From Valencia hispanica (taxonomy: Eukaryota > Chordata > Actinopteri > Cyprinodontiformes > Valenciidae): a stretch of DNA of 64,000 bases. The stretch spans positions 54,875,296-54,939,295 of the forward strand of contig OY747703.1 in the NCBI GenBank assembly GCA_963556495.2, in the 5' to 3' direction. Of the stretch, positions 58,001-64,000 are shown one piece after another. The translations under genes were made by a program, and so were the position numbers. The notes below the pieces were generated by a model. It saw only the letters and a program-made list of their open reading frames with translations, had not been told where the DNA came from and did not search any database. Within the stretch, counting starts at the first letter, position 1. Every line of letters starts with the position of its first letter.

Positions 58001-59964
58001 GGCTCTTCGGAACGAAAATGAAGAAGCCTCCGACTGAAGACGCTCTGTTGTTGTATGATTGTCTCATGAAGAGGATGCTCAGGGTTGTCCATCATTTTTT
58101 TTATTTTATGAAGAATCCTTCTTTGCATTATAATCTCCAGATGTTCCACAGTTGTCCCAAGAACAGAACCAGAACCTTCTTTATCAGGTTGTTTAGCCTT
58201 TTTAAATCCCTGGCTCTGATGCTGCTACCCCAACAGATGACGGCTGAAGAGATTACACTCTCCACAACAGACTTGTAGAAGATCTGCAGCATCTTGCTGC
58301 AAACCTTGAAGGACCTAAGCTTCCTCCAGAAGTCCAGTCTGCTCTGTCCCTTCTTGTAGACGGCTTCACTGTTGCGCCGCCAGTCCAGTCTGTTGTCAAG
58401 GTGAACTCCGAGGTATTTATACTCCTCAACCACCTCCACTTCTTCTCCCATGATGGAAACAGTTTTTGACTTATCCCTGTTTCTTCTGAAATCTACAATC
58501 ATCTCCTTTATTTTGTTCACATTCAAGGTGAGACGATTGTTTCCACACCATGTCACAAAGCGGTCCACCAGCTCTCTGTATTCAGCTTCTTGTCCATCTC
58601 TGATACACCCGACAATTGCAGAGTCATCTGAGTATTTCTGCAGATGACAGGTCTCTGATTTGTACTGGAAGTCTGAGGTGTACAGAGTAAAAAGGAATGG
58701 TGAGAGTACGGTTCCCTGTGGTGCTCCTGTGCTGCTGACTACCTGGTTTGACACACAATTCTTCAGTCTCACAAATTGTGGTCTGTTGGTCAGGTAGTCA
58801 TTGATCCAGGCGATTGTTGAGGGCTCCACCTGTGTCTTCAGGAGGTTTTTAACAAAGTACATCAGGCTGAATTGTGTTAAATGCACTGGAGAAATCAAAG
58901 GACATGATCCTCACAGTGCTGCCTGCTTTGTCCAGATGACAGTGGGTTGGTTGAAGCAGGTGGATGATGGCATCTTCAACTCCAACTCCACAACGATAAG
59001 CAAACTGCAGTGAATTAGTTAAGGCTCACTGTGAGCCTCAATTTTAGACTTGTAAGTCTGATACTCCCAATCCAGGTTTCAGAACTGAGGAACCCTCTTG
59101 GATGAGGAACGAAACGTATTCAAAACAACAAGAAAAGTCCCCTGCCTTCATTTAAACTCTCAATAGTATTCATGTGTTAGAACAGCCTAGTCAAAGTCCA
59201 AACCGGAATGCTATTGCTACTCACTCCATCCACCTCAGTATGAGCTATTTTGCAAACAAGTTTGGAATTAGTCTCTAGATGTTGGAGTCTGGGAGAAATA
59301 TCTCATAAGATCTGCAGCTATATATTTCTCCTCTCCACCGTCGCTACATGCTTGCTCAGTATGAGGGATTGCTGTGGTTGGAAAGTCTGCCCAACCTCAC
59401 GCCAATGACTGACGCAATCTGCTGGGATTCCTTAAATAGGAAACTTTTTAACTGATTGGAATGTTTGTATAAATGTATTGAAATAACTTCTTGTTAAGTG
59501 CCTTGAGATGACATCTGTTGTGAATTGGCGCTATATAAATAAACTGAATTGAATATTTGCAGCAGAAGGTGGTTCTACAAAGTATTGACTCAGGTGGGCT
59601 TGAATACAAATGCAGACCATCTTAACAGATTTTTTATTTGTAAAAGACTGAAAACCATGAATCATTTTCCTTCTATTTATCAACGACGCACGGTTTATAT
59701 TTGTAATATGACAAAATGTGGAAACGTTCAGGAGGTACGAATACTTTTACAATGGCTCTACGGTGGAACAGAGAATTAAAGAAATGCAACACAAACTCAT
59801 TTTCCTGAACACCATTTCCCTTGTTTTCCAGATTTATGCCCTCGTTTCTGAGACTGGGATCCTGGAACGTCGTCATGTTCGTCTCCTTTGAGCAAATCAA
59901 GAGGGCCATGATGGTCTCTAGAAGGACAAATGAGCCAAACGGAGACCCCGGACTCAAAGCCTGA
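52060..59964 (+). CDS. ucp1: Mitochondrial uncoupling protein 1 (brown-fat uncoupling protein orthologue), complete
   Basis: Six coding exons: 52060-52185, 52322-52520, 52845-53042, 53134-53235, 56696-56876, 59832-59964; all AG/GT, in frame, 312 residues. ATG has A at -3 and G at +4. UCP1 is an inner-membrane carrier that lets protons return to the matrix, controlled by fatty acids and purine nucleotides. Three carrier repeats carry PLDTAK (33-38), PTDVVK (132-137) and PVDVVK (231-236). Nucleotide-binding arginines R84, R182 and R276, plus E190 and H214, are all present. At 145 and 147, where mammalian UCP1 has histidines (SHLHG), this protein has MNLNG. UCP2 or UCP3 are alternatives by sequence alone; tbc1d9 upstream and elmod2 downstream identify ucp1. 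Introns 4 and 5 (about 3.5 and 3.0 kb) are swollen by repeats; introns 1-3 are short. Confidence 0.95.
54255..54570 (+). repeat. tRNA-derived SINE-like repeat in ucp1 intron 4
   Basis: Contains a perfect pol III B box, GGTTCGAGCCC, near 54322, preceded by tRNA-like sequence and followed by a tail with GTGTGAATGACTGAATG. The rest of intron 4 from 53236 to 54250 shows no repeat or gene. Confidence 0.55.
54765..55812 (-). mobile_element. GC-rich poly(A) retroposon, copy 2, with extra 3' sequence
   Basis: Bases 54924-55810 match copy 1 (45905-47130) with internal deletions and 5' truncation. The flanking duplication TTTATCTCCAAGTTT (54750-54764 and 55813-55827) lies 160 bases beyond the end of the shared part on the left. 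So the inserted unit includes 54765-54923, which copy 1 lacks and which ends in a short T run. It is antisense in ucp1 intron 4. Confidence 0.7.
55880..56125 (+). repeat. SINE-like repeat, with A run and (GGAT)n tail
   Basis: Shares GTTCAAACCCTGGCC (a B-box-like GTTCAAACCC) and TCTGCATGCAGTTTGCATG with the repeats at 8935 and 50658. It ends in ATGGATGGATGG. A poly(A) run at about 56010 interrupts it. Confidence 0.65.
57040..57200 (+). mobile_element. Tc1-like transposase relic, 5' piece
   Basis: AAATATGGTGGTGGCCGCATC and GATGAGAAGATGGATG match the middle of Tc1 transposase genes. The same relic appears to continue at 59160-59300 and 59553-59765 after later insertions. Confidence 0.6.
57373..57625 (+). 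repeat. tRNA-derived SINE
   Basis: A-box-like GTAGGTAGAGTACGG and a perfect B box GGTTCAATTCC (about 57430) at tRNA spacing, followed by a body with AGTGTGAAAGGGTGAATGTGG and GTAAAGCGCTTTGAGTGG, a tail widespread in fish SINEs. It lies in ucp1 intron 5. Confidence 0.75.
57900..59030 (-). mobile_element. Rex1-like LINE, antisense, in ucp1 intron 5
   Basis: Related to the pieces at 9226-9632 and 12825-13125. It encodes a reverse transcriptase fragment on the minus strand. Both ends are approximate. Confidence 0.8.
58128..58898 (-). pseudogene. Rex1-like reverse transcriptase fragment (256 residues)
   Basis: The open frame reads [45 protein letters not shown] (catalytic YSDD), [39 protein letters not shown] and [20 protein letters not shown]. 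The [19 protein letters not shown] motif and YSDD/YADDSAI box fit the CR1-group Rex1/Babar LINEs of fish. The N-terminal half is absent and a frame break lies upstream of 58898. Confidence 0.85.
59310..59555 (+). mobile_element. L2 family B 3' fragment
   Basis: Ends CGCTATATAAATAAACTGAATTGAA, the complement of the L2 tail at 33632-33680, with CTCTCCACCGTCGCTACATG shared with 33850-33880. It interrupts the Tc1 relic. Confidence 0.75.
59553..59765 (+). mobile_element. Tc1-like relic, 3' end and inverted repeat
   Basis: GCAGAAGGTGGTTCTACAAAG and ATTGACTCAGG match 7318-7350, the transposase end of the element at 5978-7560. The terminal repeat (ATATGACAAAATGTGGAAACG, then GAATACTTTTACAA) follows. 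Highly diverged. Confidence 0.7.
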
Positions 59965-60212
59965 ATGTAAACCTTAAAACATCCTGTATGTTGTACCTCT
60001 GAGGCGGGGAAGTAATATCAGTTTCTGATGAAGCCTCATTTCCCCTGAAAACTGAGTGTTGTATTTAACTTTTAACTATTTTTTTATATTCTTATCACTC
60101 TGGGACCAATGCAGTCACTGTGGGAGCAAAAGCCATTGACACGAGCTTGCACTTTAAGTAACAGATGTCAAAACCTGCTCAGGTAGCCTAAACCAGCACT
60201 TATTTACATCTT

Positions 60213-60218
60213 AATAAA
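60213..60218 (+). terminator. ucp1: ucp1 poly(A) signal
   Basis: AATAAA, about 250 bases after the stop codon; cleavage probably near 60235. Confidence 0.7.
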
Positions 60219-60344
60219 CATGATTTGTCATTAAAACAAGTGTAAAACATGTTTTTGTTCATCTTAAATATGTATTTTTACAGACTTCATGCTGTGTGTG
60301 TATTTCACTTAAACACACTGACCAGTTTTAATTCAAATGCTAAA

Positions 60345-60350
60345 TTTATT
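60345..60350 (-). terminator. elmod2: elmod2 poly(A) signal
   Basis: TTTATT on the + strand, that is AATAAA on the minus strand, about 570 bases after the elmod2 stop. It leaves only about 90 bases between the two predicted transcript ends. Confidence 0.5.
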
Positions 60351-60360
60351 GACCTGAAAC

Positions 60361-60452
60361 AGAATGCACGAGTCATTGTAAATCTTCCTCCAATGCAAAC
60401 TGAAGCATAAAATTAATGCGCGATAAAAACTCAGTATTGGGGAAATAAAAAC
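60361..60452. repeat. 92-base direct repeat, copy 1 (copy 2 at 61844-61933)
   Basis: The two copies share AAGCATAAAATTAATGCGC, GAGTCATTG and GGAAATAAAAAC, with about ten differences. Copy 1 would lie in the elmod2 3' untranslated region, copy 2 in its last intron. Confidence 0.85.
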
Positions 60453-60919
60453 AGCGTACAAGCGTCACGTATATAACATTGGTATTAAACCATGAATAAT
60501 GATGGAGCGCCATGAGCTTTGGAGAATAAACATGAATAACCTGAGGGTCAACTGTGAGAACATAGAGACTTTAAACACAGCAAAACAAGGTAATAACATT
60601 TTTTCCTTTGAAAATTTGATCACCAGAAGTGCTTAAAACCTCATGAATCATCATCTCCATCAGCGCTCGTTTCTCTGCCGTTAACTAAACAGCCACTGGA
60701 ATGGTCCTTTTTCTGAGGTACGGGGGTTTGGATTTGGGCTGCATGTGGAAAATAGTCGTCGTCACTCTACCAAGATAGACCGAGCACCGCTAAAATATCA
60801 CAAAAGAAACTTGAAAACAGTTTTATTCTGTAGTTCAAATGTGGCTTGTTGTGGGTCTTCTTCACTAATCCAGCCGGGCCATAAAACGAGAAGAATAGTG
60901 TGAAAGTTGTTGAAACGCA

Positions 60920-61074
60920 TTAATCAGAAGCGGCGGTCAGCGTGAGAGACACGCCGGGGTCCTGCAGATGAGACTTCACTACGCTGTGGAACTTTTCCCT
61001 GTACTGATTGAAGTGCATGATGCTCTCCGGCTCCTCCGCCACCCAGAATTTATCAAACTCGTACGCAAGATAAC
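60920..61074 (-). CDS. elmod2: ELMO domain-containing protein 2, last coding exon (partial)
   Basis: On the minus strand the exon starts after TTTCTCTTTCCAG at 61074 and ends at TAA (60922-60920). It encodes about 51 residues: YLAYEFDKFWVAEEPESIMHF, then NQYREKFHSVVKSHLQDPGV and a short tail ending AASD. ELMOD2 is a GAP for ARL2 and ARF GTPases; this is the end of the ELMO domain and the C-terminus, matching the FDKFW...EEPE.IM.FN..REKF pattern of the family. The other exons lie right of the window. Convergent with ucp1, as in other vertebrates. The upstream intron holds a Tc1 relic and a Harbinger element. Confidence 0.88.
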
Positions 61075-61136
61075 CTGGAAAGAGAAAGCTCAGGATGAGT
61101 AGAGAAAACGTCCACAGTGTGAGGGAGAAAAGTGGA

Positions 61137-61640
61137 ACAGGCTCGCAAAAGTATTCACACCGCTTAAAGTCTGTCACATTTTTGTCACATTCTAACAACA
61201 AACCTCAGGATAATTCATTTGGAGTTAATGTGATAGACCAACACAATTAGATCATGACTGTGATGCAAAAGGAAAATGCTGCACGGTTACCAAAATTTGT
61301 GATTAAAATGTAAAAAAAAAAAAGTGTGGTTAGTATATTTGTTCTACCCCCTTTAATGAGATACTCCTAAATTAATCTAATCGCCTCCACAATTCAGCTA
61401 ATTAGTTCATCGAGTCAACTTGAGTGTCATTGAATTTCAGCATAAATCTAGCTTGCTTTAAGATTTGTTAGAGGATGTTCTGAACTAACAGCATCATAAA
61501 GACCACTTAACCCAGCCGACAGGTCAGATTAAAGCATGGGTATGTTCTGGAAAGATATTTCAAGCTTTGAACATCTCCCAGAGCTCTGTTCAATCCATCA
61601 TCTGAACATGGAGAGACGAGGGACCACCCGTAGACCTGTA
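61137..61640 (+). mobile_element. Tc1-like relic, left terminal repeat and transposase start
   Basis: CAGGCTCGCAAAAGTATTCAC and TGTGATAGACCAACACAAT belong to a Tc1 terminal repeat. Near 61555-61610 the sequence matches the helix-turn-helix region (phrases translating to NISQSSVQSII). No open frame. Confidence 0.65.
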
Positions 61641-61843
61641 TGAGGGGCGTTTGTAAAGTCACACAGTCAAAAATGAACACCAATAATTTGGGTTATTCAG
61701 CTCGTCATAAAAGAAAAATAATGTGGGTTCCTTTTTCAAAGTCGAATTTGTATCCATGCTATCTATTTATAAATGTCAGTTTCAAACTAAATATTAAGTT
61801 AGCAAGCTAAATATTTAGCTTCTTTACTAAATATTTAGTTCCT

Positions 61844-61933
61844 AGGAATGCGCGAGTCATTGCGAATCTTCCTCGAATGCAAATTGAAGCATAAAATTAA
61901 TGCGCAATAAAAACTAAGCCTTGGGAAATAAAA
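61844..61933. repeat. Direct repeat copy 2
   Basis: Partner of 60361-60452. The flanks do not match. Confidence 0.85.
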
Positions 61934-62172
61934 ACGCATGAAAGACAGGGTGCAAGGCGACGATAAGAGCGCCGTGGGATTGCCAAAAAAACGTGTTTTT
62001 TTAGTTTTTTTCATGCCTCCATGTCACCCACAAGCAAATCGATTTCAGTCTCGGTGGAATTCAATTTTCTCTGGCTTAAGTATACGCAGAATATTCTTTA
62101 GGTACTTTGCATTGAGCATTTACGGAAATAAAAGTGGGCGTGTAGGAGGTGGAGTTGGATCCAAAATCACAT

Positions 62173-63984
62173 GGGGTCTCATTTATAAAACATTGCGTAG
62201 AATCCCTACTCATGCTGGGGAGGGGGTAGGCCAGCAGGGATGGGAATCCCAATTCTCAGTGCCATGTTATGAAGAATTCCACATGCCCTCACGATCTTGC
62301 AGACCTTTGTAGGGCGGTATAATAGTCTGCCACCCGAGGCATCCAATGACCGCCACCTACATTTTAACAGGCCTATAGCACGCTCCACGACTGAGCGCGC
62401 ACGCGTGTGACAGGAGTTGTAGCGCATTTCCTCTGCTGTCTGTGGGTCTGGGAACGGGGTCAGAAGCTCCTGAGAGGGCAGCCACTATCACCTGCAAGTG
62501 ATAACACGTTTAATTCAGGCGTCAACAAGCAGCATTTCTAATGACGGTGAGGACTTACCGAGCAGCCAGCCATCACGCACAGCGCCTGCCTGCAGTCTGT
62601 TCCCTACACTGCTGTGTGTCAAGATAAAGGAGTCGTGTGTTGACCCAGGCCATTGTGCCACCATATTAGTGATCATCATGTGTGAATCACATATGATTTG
62701 CACATTAATACTATGTACATGTTTCAGATTGACGAAAACAAATTCATCCTCAGACGGGGCCCTATGGATGCAGTCAATTGCGCCGATTATGTTTGGGAAA
62801 CTGGACATTGCTGCAAATTGCATCTTAATTTCGGCCTGCTCCCCCACAGTATATGGAAACGTGATGTATCGCCTGCTCATTTTAATGACCCCATCCAAGA
62901 CTGCAGGCATTATTGCGCTCAGGGACGGCTGTGATATCCCAGACCTAGTAAATAAATATAACATATTTGAAGGCATTATTTCCAAAAAGGGACTTTGGGC
63001 AGAATAGTAAGAATCATGTCACTCAGACACATACCTGTCGGCTAATTCCCGCTGGTAACAACCAGTTGCAAGAAACCCCAGAGTGGTGAGCACCTGCAGC
63101 TGGACCGGAATGGCACGGTTCCGCCTGGAGAAACCAGGCCCGATTCAGCACAGAGATCCAAGAGCACAGCTCTAGGGAATCTGAATCTCCTTATTAGCCA
63201 GTCATCATCATGGGCAAGGAGGTCCGCATGATCCCTGAACACGCGTTCTCTCCTAATCCTTCCATTTGCAAAATCTTCTAGCAACGCCAGTGCATCCATC
63301 TCAGATATCACGCTTGAAAGTAGTTGGGGTATTTCTATTGGCAGCAATAGGACTGATTGTTTCCTTCCTTGGCACAATGAACGTGCCAGTCAATGGTATA
63401 TGGTACAGATGATTCCATTTATTAATTGGCATACTTTTATCTGACTTTAAGGTTTTGAGATAAATTGTATGTATTTATTTTAATATTGAAAAATGTTTTT
63501 AGAAGAGCTATAGCTCACTGCAAAGCTACAATATAGATCTCATTGCTGGTTTGGAGATTTATAATAACATGAATCCATAATTAATGTTTGGTGTGAGGTG
63601 AAATGATATGTGTGAGAGGAGTAATATGCAGTCTGACTGCAGTTCACCTCACCAACTGCGTCGTCGATTCCCCCCGTCTCCAAAATGTCCGTACGCACGG
63701 GTCAGAGTTGGCGTACAGGTGCGCACATTTTCCCGTCAAGTCTGTTTTTTATAAATCACAACTTTTGCTTTGAAAGTGGCGTAGCCAGTTTCAGGCCCCG
63801 TTTTTTGCGTATGCAACGTTTATAAATGAGACCCTTGATCACATATCTAGAGTGTGATTTATAAAGCGGGGATTGCGTGCAGTTGTGCGTACTCAAGGTT
63901 TTATAGAGTGGACATTTTCTTTTTGCTGAGCTTAAGTACGGGTTTTGGTAAGGATTCTACGCCAGGTTTCATCAATGAGGCCCC
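62173..63984 (-). mobile_element. PIF/Harbinger DNA transposon, about 1.8 kb
   Basis: Left end GGGGTCTCATTTATAAAAC continues to 62205 and matches, inverted, 63952-63984 with about six differences in 33 bases. An inner inverted copy at 63808-63834 matches the first 16 bases of the left end (from its second G) even better. A 3-bp target duplication is not evident at either choice. It carries a single three-exon transposase gene and lies within the elmod2 last intron. Confidence 0.82.
62206..63377 (-). pseudogene. HARBI1-like transposase, three exons, frameshifted
   Basis: Minus-strand exons: about 63377-63035 (likely start at MDALALLEDFANGRIRRERV; IRRFRFPRAVLLDLC), 62944-62559 and 62491-62206. 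Introns of 90 bases (63034-62945, GTATG...CTAG) and 67 bases (62558-62492, GTAAGT...TTGCAG) have good borders. Catalytic acids: D in GAIDCIH, D in WPGSTHDSFI, E in SVVERAIGLLKCRW. Exon 1 shifts frame near 63120, and exon 3 shifts by one base near 62470. A complete, only lightly damaged Harbinger nuclease. Confidence 0.87.
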
Positions 63985-64000
63985 TGAAGTTTATGTTGCG

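Noticed and set aside
52060..59964. Identification as ucp2 or ucp3
   Set aside because: The neighbouring tbc1d9 and elmod2 are the ucp1 neighbours in vertebrates; ucp2 and ucp3 lie next to each other elsewhere.
1..64000. CRISPR arrays, operons, bacterial promoters or phage genes
   Set aside because: None present; intron-split vertebrate genes and fish transposons explain the window, and tandem repeats seen are microsatellites.

Overview
This is a 64-kb window of a ray-finned (teleost) fish nuclear genome. Three things point that way: split genes with GT..AG introns, proteins closest to vertebrate TBC1D9, UCP1 and ELMOD2, and a fish repeat set (Tc1-like transposons with long inverted repeats, L2 and Rex1-like LINEs, an L1-like LINE, Harbinger elements, tRNA-derived SINEs). 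I cannot name the species; a percomorph is plausible but not shown.

Host genes, left to right. (1) The 3' two thirds of tbc1d9 lies on the + strand: 14 coding exons from 5535 to 26258, 857 residues, a Rab-GAP TBC domain plus an EF-hand. The N-terminal GRAM-domain exons lie left of the window. (2) A roughly 24-kb intergenic stretch, 27.4-51.8 kb, is mostly nested transposons. (3) A complete ucp1, the mitochondrial uncoupling carrier, lies on the + strand with a TATA box near 51822. Its six coding exons from 52060 to 59964 join in frame to 312 residues. (4) The last exon of elmod2 lies on the - strand at 60920-61074, convergent with ucp1. Their poly(A) signals are about 130 bp apart. The order tbc1d9 - ucp1 - elmod2 is the conserved vertebrate UCP1 neighbourhood and is the main reason to call the carrier ucp1 rather than ucp2 or ucp3.

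Repeats. 1-4825: an antisense LTR element with one complete and one cut LTR and no long reading frame. 5.9-13.1 kb, inside a 9.6-kb tbc1d9 intron: a frameshifted Tc1 element, a second Tc1 relic carrying a TTAA-flanked MITE, a SINE-like repeat, and a Rex1-like LINE split by an L2 LINE. 19.1-24.7 kb: small MITEs and Tc1 ends. 27.7-43.7 kb: an L2, a Tc1-like element, and a two-gene Harbinger element split by several L2 insertions, one of which carries a 627-bp solo-LTR-like insert; then an L1-like LINE. 45.9-47.1 kb and 54.8-55.8 kb: two copies of a GC-rich poly(A) retroposon, each with its own 15-16-bp target duplication. 49.2-51.1 kb: a Tc1 relic with two further repeats nested in it. 56.9-59.8 kb (ucp1 last intron): a Tc1 relic, a SINE, a Rex1-like LINE and an L2 tail. 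61.1-64.0 kb (elmod2 intron): a Tc1 relic and a Harbinger element with a three-exon, frameshifted transposase.

The host genes are unrelated in function. TBC1D9 is a Rab-GAP-family protein, UCP1 an inner-membrane carrier and ELMOD2 an ARL/ARF GAP; they are linked by ancestral position, not as an operon. I found no convincing new coding system. The most distinctive observations are the GC-rich retroposon family with a possible 3' transduction, the layered insertions, and the ucp1 sequence that carries asparagines where mammalian UCP1 has a histidine pair.
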